DNA of 10,481 nucleotides from assembly GCA_041302745.1 (NCBI GenBank), contig JBFYQP010000194.1, positions 1 through 10,481 of the forward strand. Reading direction: 5' to 3'. Both the position numbers and the translations under genes were made by a program. The DNA is from JAPLGD01 sp041302745 (GTDB lineage Bacteria; Bipolaricaulota; Bipolaricaulia; UBA7950; UBA9294). Under the pieces are notes generated by a model. The model was not told the origin of the DNA. It worked only from the letters and a program-made list of their open reading frames with translations, and ran no database searches. Positions 1 to 6,197 of the stretch are shown piece by piece (position 1 is the first letter of the stretch; each line of letters opens with the position of its first letter).

Positions 1-15
1 TCATCGGATCCTCCT
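1..15 (-). promoter_or_regulatory. Shine-Dalgarno and start codon of a gene leaving the window
   Basis: On the minus strand a consensus AGGAGG (15-10) is followed by a 5-base spacer and ATG (4-2), so a coding sequence very probably starts here and runs out of the window to the left. It follows the DUF3795 gene by about 70 bases on the same strand and with no obvious terminator between, so it could be the next gene of that operon. Nothing can be said about its product. Confidence 0.55.
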
Positions 16-76
16 GCGAGAGATGCATGAAGGGTACTTGGCGTCGTCGGATGCGGCCACTGCGCCTGGCGTAGTC

Positions 77-538
77 CTAACGAGTGGGTGGCGCGTAGCC
101 TGAGGGGACCGCGGCGCCGCACGCTGCGCATGTCGTCTCGTACCACCACGTCGCTTTGCCGCACGACGGGCACGTCCAGCGCTTGGCTTGGCCGGCGCAC
201 CAACGGGCGTGGCCGCTGGCGTTGTCCTCGGCACGCAGCGCGCGGAGGTTGTCGACGATCTCGACGAGGTGGGGCCGGCGTGTTTCAAGGCTCTTGAGCG
301 AATCGCACGGCATCTCGGGGCACTCGGCGCAAGAGGTGTAGCCTCGTCCCGTCGGGCAGTCGCGATACCAGCAGGAGCGGCAGGCGAGCGTCACTCTGCT
401 TGAGCGACACCCATCGCAGGCGAGACCTTCCTCCGGCCGGCCGAGCGTTGCGGCCGCCGCGGCAAGGTCGCCGCTCTGGGTGCTCTGGTAAATGAGGCAG
501 GCTCCACAATACAGGCCGCAATAGGCGTCGAGGCGCAT
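77..538 (-). CDS. DUF3795-family cysteine-rich protein with C-terminal zinc ribbon
   Basis: A 153-residue protein with 16 cysteines. The N-terminus carries a C-G-L-Y-C-G-A-C cluster (C7, C11, C14), followed by CxxC pairs at 41/44, 53/56 and 70/73 plus C61 and C78; this arrangement is characteristic of DUF3795 proteins, which are uncharacterised and presumed to bind metal. Residues 80-110 are a charged, probably helical linker. A separate four-cysteine zinc-ribbon pattern follows (C123, C126, C137, C140), preceded by C114. The likely start is the ATG at 538. A GTG at 547, whose bases overlap the TGA of the upstream dehydratase, is an in-frame alternative: GAGGAG (557-552) lies 13 bases from the ATG but only 4 from the GTG. 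Being this close to the dehydratase, it is probably cotranscribed with it. No enzymatic function can be assigned. Confidence 0.85.
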   Translation of the reverse strand: MRLDAYCGLYCGACLIYQSTQSGDLAAAAATLGRPEEGLACDGCRSSRVTLACRSCWYRDCPTGRGYTSCAECPEMPCDSLKSLETRRPHLVEIVDNLRALRAEDNASGHARWCAGQAKRWTCPSCGKATWWYETTCAACGAAVPSGYAPPTR

Positions 539-543
539 AGCCG

Positions 544-1509
544 TCACAGGGCTCCTCGCAGGATGTCGAAGAACGGGCCGAAGTCGACGTTCCCGCCGGA
601 GAGAATCACTCCGACGCGTTTCCCTCGAACATCGATCTTGCCGCCGAGAAGCGGCGCAACGGCCACCGCGGATGACGGTTCGATGATGAGCTTCGCACGT
701 TCCCACACGAAGCGCATGGCGTCGACGATCTCCCCCTCCGAGACGAGCACGATATCGTCGAGGTCCCGCCGCAGGATCTCGAATCCGTTCTCGCCGAGCG
801 GGGTCCGGAGACCGTCGGCGATTGTGCGTGGGACGAAGTCCGTCACCCGCACGCCCGTTCGAAGCGACCGCGCCGCATCGTCCGCTCCCTCGGGCTCGCA
901 CCCGATCACCCGCACGTGGGGTAGGAGGTGCCGAGCGGCAATGAGCGTCCCGGAGAGAAGGCCGCCCCCGCCGACGGGTGCAAGGACAAGATCCAGCTCG
1001 CCGACCTCGTCGAGGAGTTCCCACGCCGCGGTTCCCTGGCCGGCCATCACCCGCAAGTCGTCGTGCGAATGGACGAGAGTCGCCCCCGTCTCTTCGCCGA
1101 CCCGCACCGCCATCTCGCGCCGCCCCTCGTGTGTGGCCGGGCAGAAGACGATGCGGGCGCCGTAGCCGCGCGTCGCGGCGACTTTGGCGGGGTTCGAGTC
1201 CTCCGGCATGACCAGGTGAGCGGGGACCCCATGCAGTTTCGCTGCCAGAGCGACGGCCTGGGCGTGATTCCCGCTCGAGGGAGCGTACACGCCGCGGGCG
1301 CGCTCGGACGGCGAGAGAGAGGCGATCGTGTTCGTCGCGCCGCGGAACTTGAACGACCCCGTTCGCTGGAAGTTCTCGCACTTCAGGAAGACCGTCCCAC
1401 CGCACGCCGCGTCGATTGTTCGGCACGTCTCGACGGGCGTACGGCGGGCAAACGGCGCGATCCGCCCGCGCGCCGTCTCGACGTCTTGCCAGACCAGGCG
1501 TTCTCTCAC
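544..1509 (-). CDS. Threonine/serine dehydratase, PLP-dependent (short form without ACT domain)
   Basis: A 321-residue fold-type II PLP enzyme of the threonine dehydratase / serine racemase family, expected to convert threonine to 2-oxobutyrate, or serine to pyruvate, plus ammonia. Visible motifs: the PLP-lysine segment G-S-F-K-F-R-G-A (Schiff-base K54), the substrate loop S-S-G-N-H-A-Q (78-84), the phosphate-binding tetraglycine loop (G180-G183), and a C-terminal I-L-S-G-G-N-V-D whose serine normally contacts the PLP ring nitrogen. It ends directly after the catalytic domain, so the regulatory ACT domain of biosynthetic IlvA is absent; this fits the catabolic TdcB type or a serine racemase/dehydratase, and sequence reading cannot separate them. 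The start is GTG at 1509, overlapping the TGA of orn by four bases (GTGA) with GGGAGG four bases upstream. The frame stays open upstream but that part lies over orn. Cytoplasmic. Confidence 0.9.
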   Translation of the reverse strand: MRERLVWQDVETARGRIAPFARRTPVETCRTIDAACGGTVFLKCENFQRTGSFKFRGATNTIASLSPSERARGVYAPSSGNHAQAVALAAKLHGVPAHLVMPEDSNPAKVAATRGYGARIVFCPATHEGRREMAVRVGEETGATLVHSHDDLRVMAGQGTAAWELLDEVGELDLVLAPVGGGGLLSGTLIAARHLLPHVRVIGCEPEGADDAARSLRTGVRVTDFVPRTIADGLRTPLGENGFEILRRDLDDIVLVSEGEIVDAMRFVWERAKLIIEPSSAVAVAPLLGGKIDVRGKRVGVILSGGNVDFGPFFDILRGAL

Positions 1510-2057
1510 GTCGCCTCCCGGAAGAAGGCGTCGCGATAGACACGCAGCTCGGCGATGGACTCGCGCAGGTCGTCGAGCGCGCGGTGCCTCGACGTCTTGG
1601 CCACCTTCTCGACCACCTCCGGCCGCCATCGGCGGGCGAGCTCCTTGATCGAGCTCACATCGACGTTCCGGTAGTGGAAGCAGGCTTCGAGCTTCGGCAT
1701 GTGACGAATGAGGAATCGGCGGTCGAAGCAGACCGAGTTCCCGCACAAGGGCGACCGTCCGACGAGGCAGTAGCGGCGCACGTAGGCCAGGGTCTGCGCC
1801 TCCGCTTCGCCAAGCGACGTCGTCGACGTGCGCGACGCTTCGAGCAGGCCGCTCACCCCGTGTTGCTTGCGGCACCACGGATCGAGTTGGCCGATCGCGC
1901 GACCCTCTTGGTGAATGACAAGATCGATACCGTCGCCCAGCTCGTTCAGGTCCTTGTCCGTTACGAGGCAGGCGATCTCGAGGATCACGCGCGCCTCGGG
2001 ATCGAGGCCCGTCGCCTCAAGGTCGATCCAGATCAGGTTGTCAAGGCTCCTCGCCAT
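1506..2057 (-). CDS. orn: Oligoribonuclease (DEDDh 3'-5' exonuclease)
   Basis: A 183-residue protein, close to the 181 residues of E. coli Orn, that degrades 2-5-nucleotide RNAs (including pGpG from c-di-GMP turnover) to mononucleotides at the end of RNA decay. All DEDDh catalytic residues are in place: D12 and E14 in I-D-L-E-A-T-G-L-D, D112 in C-G-N-S-V-C-F-D, and H158 and D163 in H-R-A-L-D-D-L-R-E-S-I. The start is ATG at 2057, preceded by GAGGAGG and a G-run; the longer upstream frame contains the terminator-like hairpin and is not coding. The TGA overlaps the GTG of the downstream dehydratase by four bases, so translation of the two is probably coupled. No promoter close to consensus was seen in the bases upstream. 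Confidence 0.96.
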   Translation of the reverse strand: MARSLDNLIWIDLEATGLDPEARVILEIACLVTDKDLNELGDGIDLVIHQEGRAIGQLDPWCRKQHGVSGLLEASRTSTTSLGEAEAQTLAYVRRYCLVGRSPLCGNSVCFDRRFLIRHMPKLEACFHYRNVDVSSIKELARRWRPEVVEKVAKTSRHRALDDLRESIAELRVYRDAFFREAT

Positions 2058-2129
2058 CCCCCCTCCTCGCCCGGAGAGCTTACCGCGGCGGCGCGAGGGA
2101 AGCCACGCTCCGGTCCCGCGCCAAAGACA

Positions 2130-2160
2130 GGGCGGTCGCGAGCCCGGCCCGCGACCGCCC
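2130..2160 (-). terminator. Terminator-like hairpin after the MFS transporter gene
   Basis: A perfect 11-bp inverted repeat, GGGCGGTCGCG (2130-2140) and its complement (2150-2160), encloses a 9-base loop. It begins 26 bases past the transporter stop codon. On the minus strand the 3' arm is followed by TGTCTTT, a weak U-rich tail, so it works best as an intrinsic or assisted terminator separating the transporter from orn. Confidence 0.7.
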
Positions 2161-2186
2161 AACACGGAATCCCTACGGAACGCGAT

Positions 2187-3452
2187 CTACTTCCTCACGC
2201 CCGGTCCCGCCGGAGCGCCTAAGGACGTCGGCCGCAGGCCGAGCAACGCCACGACAAGGCCCAGGGCGGAAAGCCCCATGACGGGAACGAACACCGGCAG
2301 GTAGCCGCCCGTCGCGTCGTGGATCATGCCCGACAGAAGGTTCCCGGCAATCGCCCCGATGCCGTAGGCGGTGAACACCACGCCGTAGTTCTTGGCGTAG
2401 TGCTTGGCGCCGAAGAAGGTGGACGTCGCCGTGGGAGCGATGGCAAGCCATCCGCCGAGGTTGAGCCACAGCACCGAGAACCCCACGAAGTAGACAGCCG
2501 GGCTGCCTTGCCCTGCGAAGTACAGGAGCGCCGACGCGCCGAGAATCAGGGCGAACGACAGAAGCGCCGTGCCCCTGGGCGTGATCTTGTCGGTCAGCCA
2601 TCCGAAGAGCGGCCGGCCGACGCCGTTGAACACCGCGAACACCGACACCGCGATGGCTGCGGTCTCGGAGCTGAGCAGGGCAACCTCGCGCCCGACGGGG
2701 GCGGCAATCCCGATGGCCATCAGACCGGCCAAACAACCGATGATGTACGAGCCCCACAGGGCATAGAAGGCCGGCGTCCGCAACATCTGACCGCGGTCCA
2801 GCTCGACGCCCGTCCCGCCCTTCGCTGCCGCGCCCTTCCATCCTGCCGGCTTCCAGTCGGGCTTTGGATTCTTCAGGCCGAACGAAAGCACGACGAGGAC
2901 GGCAAGAAAGGCGATCCCGAAGTACATGAACGTCTTGGCGACGCCCACCGACTCCGAGGCGATGGTGCTCGTCATCCACGGGGCCATGAGGAGCGCCGAG
3001 AGCCCGAAGCCGGCCAGCGTGAGCCCGACGGCGAGCCCCTTCTTGTCGGGGAACCACTTCGCCGCCACGGCGATGGGGCAGCCGTAGAGGATGCCGACCC
3101 CGGATCCGCCGATCACACCGTAGAAGATCGTCAGCCACAGGATGTTCGGGGCGAACCCGGCCAGGATCCATCCGGCGCCGACGAGGACCGCTCCGAGCAG
3201 GCTCGTCTTGCGCGGACCCCACGACGTCACGAGCCCTCCGGCGAGCGCCATGAACACCGCGAACATCGCGAGGAACACCATGAACGGCAGTCCCGCCTGA
3301 GTGGCTGAGACGCCCCACAGCCCCTCGAGCGGCTTGCGGAACACGCTGAACGCGTAGACGGCGCCGAGGCACACGTTCATCAGGAGCCCGACCAGCACGA
3401 AAATCCAGCGGCCGGCCTCCGCCTTCATCCCGAAGACTTTCTCCTCCGACAT
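2187..3452 (-). CDS. MFS transporter, oxalate/formate antiporter (OFA) family
   Basis: A 421-residue integral inner-membrane protein with about twelve hydrophobic segments, divided by a hydrophilic central loop (about residues 191-225). MFS signatures are present: a G-x-x-x-x-x-x-G-P-R-K element between helices 2 and 3 (about 72-82) and N-G-V-G-R-P-L-F-G-W-L-T-D-K after helix 8 (276-289). R280 and the lysines in K-H-Y-A-K-N-Y-G (350-357) occur in the regions that form the anion site in OFA members. The family carries oxalate, formate, pyruvate, lactate and similar monocarboxylates; the neighbouring acs makes acetate or another short monocarboxylate the best inferred substrate, but the true substrate is not readable. 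The start is ATG 3452, with GGAGGGG five bases upstream. Transcription probably comes from acs by reading through the hairpin at 3472-3498, as I saw no convincing separate promoter. Confidence 0.9.
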   Translation of the reverse strand: MSEEKVFGMKAEAGRWIFVLVGLLMNVCLGAVYAFSVFRKPLEGLWGVSATQAGLPFMVFLAMFAVFMALAGGLVTSWGPRKTSLLGAVLVGAGWILAGFAPNILWLTIFYGVIGGSGVGILYGCPIAVAAKWFPDKKGLAVGLTLAGFGLSALLMAPWMTSTIASESVGVAKTFMYFGIAFLAVLVVLSFGLKNPKPDWKPAGWKGAAAKGGTGVELDRGQMLRTPAFYALWGSYIIGCLAGLMAIGIAAPVGREVALLSSETAAIAVSVFAVFNGVGRPLFGWLTDKITPRGTALLSFALILGASALLYFAGQGSPAVYFVGFSVLWLNLGGWLAIAPTATSTFFGAKHYAKNYGVVFTAYGIGAIAGNLLSGMIHDATGGYLPVFVPVMGLSALGLVVALLGLRPTSLGAPAGPGVRK

Positions 3453-3471
3453 ACCATCCCCTCCAAGAAGA

Positions 3472-3498
3472 GGAGCGGGGGCGATACGCCCCCGCTCC
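3472..3498 (-). terminator. Hairpin between acs and the transporter: terminator or attenuator
   Basis: A perfect 12-bp inverted repeat, GGAGCGGGGGCG (3472-3483) and its complement (3487-3498), with a 3-base ATA loop. On the minus strand it begins 35 bases after the acs stop and its 3' arm is followed by TCTTCTT, which then runs straight into the GGAGGGG Shine-Dalgarno of the transporter. By structure it is an intrinsic terminator for acs with a short, imperfect U-tract; by position it could pass only part of the transcripts on to the transporter. Confidence 0.8.
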
Positions 3499-3533
3499 GT
3501 CGTCACACGCTCGCGCGGTCGTCCGCCACGGGC

Positions 3534-5492
3534 TTATCCCTTGTAGCCGACGGCCTTCTTCAGCTCGTCGACGGTCTCCGGGTTCAGGAGCGTCGTGAGG
3601 TCGCCGACGGGTTCGTCGCGGACAAGAGACTTCAAGACGCGGCGCATGATCTTGCCGCTGCGCGTCTTCGGCACGTCGTGCGCGAAGATGATCTCCTCCG
3701 GCCGCCCCGTGGGACCAATGACGCGGTTCACCGTCGCCAGGAGGTCCTTGCGGATCTCCTCCGACGGCTCGATCCCCTTGCGCAGAAGGACGAACGCCAC
3801 CGGGACCTCGCCCTTCAGATCGTGCGGCTTCGATACGACGGCCACCTCGCTGACCTTGTCGTTCTGCGCCAGCGCGCTCTCGACCTCCGCGGTCGCCAGG
3901 CGGTGGCCGGCAACGTTCATGACGTCGTCGACGCGCCCGGTGATGCGGAAGTTGCCCATGTCATCCTTGCGCGCACCGTCGCTCGTGAAGTAGCGCTCCG
4001 GGCCGTAGTCGGAGAAGTACTGGTTCTTGAAGCGGTCCATATCCCCGTAGATCCCGCGCGTGAGGCCGGGCGGGAAGGGAGCGTAGATCGCAAGGTAGCC
4101 GCCCTCGCCGACCTTGGTCGGCTGGCCGCCCGAGTCGAGGATGTCGCCGACGATCCCGGGGAACCCTCGGCCGGCGACGGTCGGGATGAACGGTCCGATG
4201 CCGGGCAGGTTGTTGACCATGTTCGCGCCCGTCTCCGTCTGCCACCACGTGTCGATGATCGGGCATCGCTCGCCGCCGATCTTCTCGAAGTACCACATCC
4301 ACGCGTCGACGTTGATCGGCTCGCCGACCGTGCCGAGGAGGCGCAGGCTCGATAGGTCATACTTCGCCGGCCACTCGTCGCCTTGCTTGATCAGCATGCG
4401 GATCAAGGTTGGCGCAGTGTAGAGCTGCGTGATCTTGTGCCTCTCCACCATGTCCCACATGCGGCCGTAGTCGGGCATGTCGGGTGAGCCCTCGTACATG
4501 AACGTCGTGACGCCGTTCATGAGCGGGCCGTAGTTGATGTAGGTATGGCCGGTGACCCAGCCGACGTCGGCCGTGCACCAGAAGATGTCGCCGGGGTGCA
4601 GGTCGAAGTTCCACTTGGCGGTCACGTACGACTGAACGGCGTACCCGCCCGTCGTGTGCATGATGCCCTTCGGCTTTCCCGTCGTCCCGGACGTGTAGAG
4701 GAGATACGACAGGTGCTCCGAATCGAGCGGCTCGGCCGGGCAGTCGGCCGACGCCTTGGCAACAAGGTCGTGATACCAGACGTCGCGCCCGGCCTTCATC
4801 GGAGCGGATCCGTCAAGCCGCTTCACGACGACGATCTTCTCGACCTTCGTGCCCTCGGCGCCCTGCTCGGCGGCCTTCTTCAGGTCGATCGGCTTCCCGC
4901 GGCGGTAGTAGCCGTCGGCGGTGATGAGGACCTTCGCGCCGGCGTCATCCAATCGATCGCGGAGCGACTCCGGGCTGAACGCCGAGAACACGACGCTGTG
5001 CGGCGCTCCGATGCGGGCGCAGGCCTGCATCGCGACCACGGCCTCCGGGATCATGGGGAGGTAGATGCCCACGCGGTCGCCCTTCTTCACCCCGAGCGAC
5101 TTCAGGCCGTTCGCGAACATGCACACGCGCTTGTGGAGCTCCTTGTACGTGATGTGAAGGGCCTTCTCCGCAACCGGTTCCGGCTCCCAGATGATGGCGA
5201 CCCGGTCGCCGTGGCCGGCCTCGATGTGCCGGTCGAGGGAGTTGTACGAGAGGTTGGTCTTCCCGCCGACGAACCACTTGTAGGCGTACGGAGCGGGATC
5301 GTATGCCTTCTCCCACTTCTTGAACCAGTGAAGTTCCTCGGCTTGCTCGGACCAGAACGCGACGGGATCGGCCGCCGCCTTCTTGTAGATCGCCTCGTCC
5401 GAAACCCACGCTTGCTTCTTCAGTTCGGCTGTGGGCCAGAAGACGTTCTCACGCTTCGGGTCTTTCACGACCCACTTCTTTGCCTCCGCCAC
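3534..5492 (-). CDS. acs: Acetyl-CoA synthetase (AMP-forming acetate--CoA ligase)
   Basis: A 652-residue cytoplasmic ANL-superfamily enzyme, the same length as E. coli Acs. It activates acetate with ATP to acetyl-AMP and then forms acetyl-CoA. Visible motifs: the P-loop Y-T-S-G-T-T-G-K-P-K-G (266-276); W-W-Q-T-E-T-G (416-422), containing the tryptophan that limits the acyl pocket to small acids; T-S-D-G-A-R-K-D-D and G-R-V-D-D-V-M-N-V-A-G-H-R (503-531), the hinge; and K-T-R-S-G-K-I-M-R-R with the catalytic lysine K614, the residue commonly controlled by acetylation. The G-S-A-T-type stretch after W-W-Q-T-E-T-G in E. coli Acs is replaced by T-V-A-G-R (about 438-442). The start is GTG 5492, seven bases after AGGAGG (5505-5500); a TTG at 5510 overlaps the promoter-to-SD leader and is less likely. 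The neighbouring OFA transporter suggests a carboxylate uptake and activation unit. Confidence 0.96.
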   Translation of the reverse strand: MAEAKKWVVKDPKRENVFWPTAELKKQAWVSDEAIYKKAAADPVAFWSEQAEELHWFKKWEKAYDPAPYAYKWFVGGKTNLSYNSLDRHIEAGHGDRVAIIWEPEPVAEKALHITYKELHKRVCMFANGLKSLGVKKGDRVGIYLPMIPEAVVAMQACARIGAPHSVVFSAFSPESLRDRLDDAGAKVLITADGYYRRGKPIDLKKAAEQGAEGTKVEKIVVVKRLDGSAPMKAGRDVWYHDLVAKASADCPAEPLDSEHLSYLLYTSGTTGKPKGIMHTTGGYAVQSYVTAKWNFDLHPGDIFWCTADVGWVTGHTYINYGPLMNGVTTFMYEGSPDMPDYGRMWDMVERHKITQLYTAPTLIRMLIKQGDEWPAKYDLSSLRLLGTVGEPINVDAWMWYFEKIGGERCPIIDTWWQTETGANMVNNLPGIGPFIPTVAGRGFPGIVGDILDSGGQPTKVGEGGYLAIYAPFPPGLTRGIYGDMDRFKNQYFSDYGPERYFTSDGARKDDMGNFRITGRVDDVMNVAGHRLATAEVESALAQNDKVSEVAVVSKPHDLKGEVPVAFVLLRKGIEPSEEIRKDLLATVNRVIGPTGRPEEIIFAHDVPKTRSGKIMRRVLKSLVRDEPVGDLTTLLNPETVDELKKAVGYKG

Positions 5493-5499
5493 GGTGGGA

Positions 5500-5560
5500 C
5501 CTCCTGTCAACTCCCTCTGGAATTGGTAGCGATACTAGCCCATGGCAGGAGACGCTGCAA
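5500..5560 (-). promoter_or_regulatory. acs promoter and Shine-Dalgarno
   Basis: On the minus strand TTGCAG (5560-5555) and TAGTAT (5537-5532) are separated by exactly 17 bases, as in a sigma-70-type promoter. This predicts a transcript start near 5525 and a leader of about 33 bases ending in a consensus AGGAGG (5505-5500). The -35 has only its TTG matching consensus. Confidence 0.5.
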
Positions 5561-5562
5561 CG

Positions 5563-6126
5563 CTAAAGGGGAATGGAAGGCGTGATCCGAACGACGATCG
5601 GCCAGCGAAGAGCTGTTCGGTAGATCGAAATCGCGTGCAGGACGCGCTCGACGTACGCTCGAGTCCCAGAAAACGGGACCTCGCCTGACACAAGCCATCC
5701 CTCGACGCGCGTGGGGCCGGCGTGGTACGCCATCAGCGCCAGGTCGAGCTTCCCGAACCGATCGAGCAGGTAGCGCAGGTACCAAGCGCCAAACCGGAGG
5801 TTGGTCTCCGGATCGAGAAGACTTCGGGAGTCGAACCCCGGCAATCCCATCCGTTCGGCGATCCATGCACCCGTCTCGGGCATGATCTGCATCAACCCGA
5901 CGGCGCCACGCGGCGATACGGCGTCCGGGTGGAAGCGGCTTTCCGCCCGGATGAGCGAACAGAGCGTCGCGGCGTCGAGCCCCTCGACGTCGGCCGACGC
6001 CCGCACGAGGTCGGCGTATCCGATCGGGTAGAGCACGCGCACGACGACGAGCCCCGCGTACAGGACGGCCGCCGCGATCGCCGCGACGATCGCGATGCGC
6101 TTCGGAATTGCCCTCGCGCGAACCAT
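5563..6126 (-). CDS. Membrane-anchored lytic transglycosylase (Slt/LT catalytic domain)
   Basis: A 187-residue protein with a basic N-terminus and one hydrophobic segment (about 10-33), so a membrane anchor or uncleaved signal, followed by an Slt-type goose-lysozyme-like domain that cleaves the MurNAc-GlcNAc bond of peptidoglycan. Visible motifs: I-R-A-E-S-R-F with catalytic E62, S-P-R-G-A-V-G-L-M-Q-I-M-P (71-83), N-L-R-F-G-A-W-Y-L (109-117) and A-Y-H-A-G-P-T-R-V (133-141), where most relatives have A-Y-N-A-G-P. It is compact compared with Slt70 or MltC and resembles short, YjbJ-like stand-alone transglycosylases. The start is ATG 6126; no Shine-Dalgarno is within useful range, and a -10-like TATCAT lies six bases upstream, so the mRNA may be leaderless. 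It is divergent from the DUF502-accDA operon. Confidence 0.92.
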   Translation of the reverse strand: MVRARAIPKRIAIVAAIAAAVLYAGLVVVRVLYPIGYADLVRASADVEGLDAATLCSLIRAESRFHPDAVSPRGAVGLMQIMPETGAWIAERMGLPGFDSRSLLDPETNLRFGAWYLRYLLDRFGKLDLALMAYHAGPTRVEGWLVSGEVPFSGTRAYVERVLHAISIYRTALRWPIVVRITPSIPL

Positions 6127-6141
6127 GATCGTATGATACGA
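6127..6141 (-). promoter_or_regulatory. -10-like element and palindrome upstream of the transglycosylase
   Basis: TATCAT (6138-6133) sits exactly six bases before the ATG at 6126 on the minus strand. It is contained in a perfect palindrome, TCGTAT-G-ATACGA (6129-6141, six-base arms around one central base). I found no clear -35. It may be a promoter start region with an overlapping operator; both roles are inferred from position and symmetry only. Confidence 0.4.
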
Positions 6142-6149
6142 CGATCCTC

Positions 6150-6155
6150 TATAAT
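6150..6155 (+). promoter_or_regulatory. -10 element TATAAT of the DUF502-accD-accA operon
   Basis: A perfect TATAAT at 6150-6155 on the plus strand, in very GC-rich surroundings, six bases before an ATG at 6162 and about 40 before the DUF502 start. The bases 17 upstream (GATCGT, 6127-6132) are not a recognisable -35, so activation by a factor is possible. It shares the intergenic region with the divergent transglycosylase start. Confidence 0.55.
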
Positions 6156-6161
6156 TGCCGG

Positions 6162-6197
6162 ATGGGGAACAGGGGAGAGTGGGCAAGGGCAGCATGA
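6162..6197 (+). other. Possible 11-codon leader reading frame upstream of DUF502
   Basis: ATG at 6162 opens a frame of eleven codons (M-G-N-R-G-E-W-A-R-A-A) that ends in TGA at 6195-6197, overlapping the ATG of the DUF502 gene (ATGA). The ATG lies six bases after TATAAT, where transcription would begin, so it could be read from a leaderless end and hand ribosomes to DUF502 by reinitiation. A frame this short can arise by chance; the exact ATGA junction and the position are the only support. Confidence 0.25.

Noticed and set aside
539..1543. Extension of the DUF3795 frame upstream to 1543, which could suggest a 488-residue fusion protein.
   Set aside because: The extra part lies fully over the dehydratase in another frame, is arginine-rich and featureless, and the recognisable protein begins at the ATG at 538.
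1510..1878. Extension of the dehydratase frame upstream to 1878.
   Set aside because: It overlaps the catalytic C-terminus of orn; the GTG at 1509 has a Shine-Dalgarno and gives a family-length protein.
2173..3372. A 399-codon minus-strand frame and a 329-codon plus-strand frame inside the transporter gene.
   Set aside because: Both are arginine-, histidine- and glycine-rich shadows; the third frame gives a clean twelve-helix transporter with known motifs.
5493..5510. TTG at 5510 as the acs start.
   Set aside because: The reading frame would run through the AGGAGG that serves the GTG at 5492; the GTG start gives 652 residues, the normal length.
6155..6193. TTG at 6155 as the DUF502 start.
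   Set aside because: It overlaps the TATAAT element, and the added residues are polar and unlike the M-K-K start that leads into the first membrane segment.
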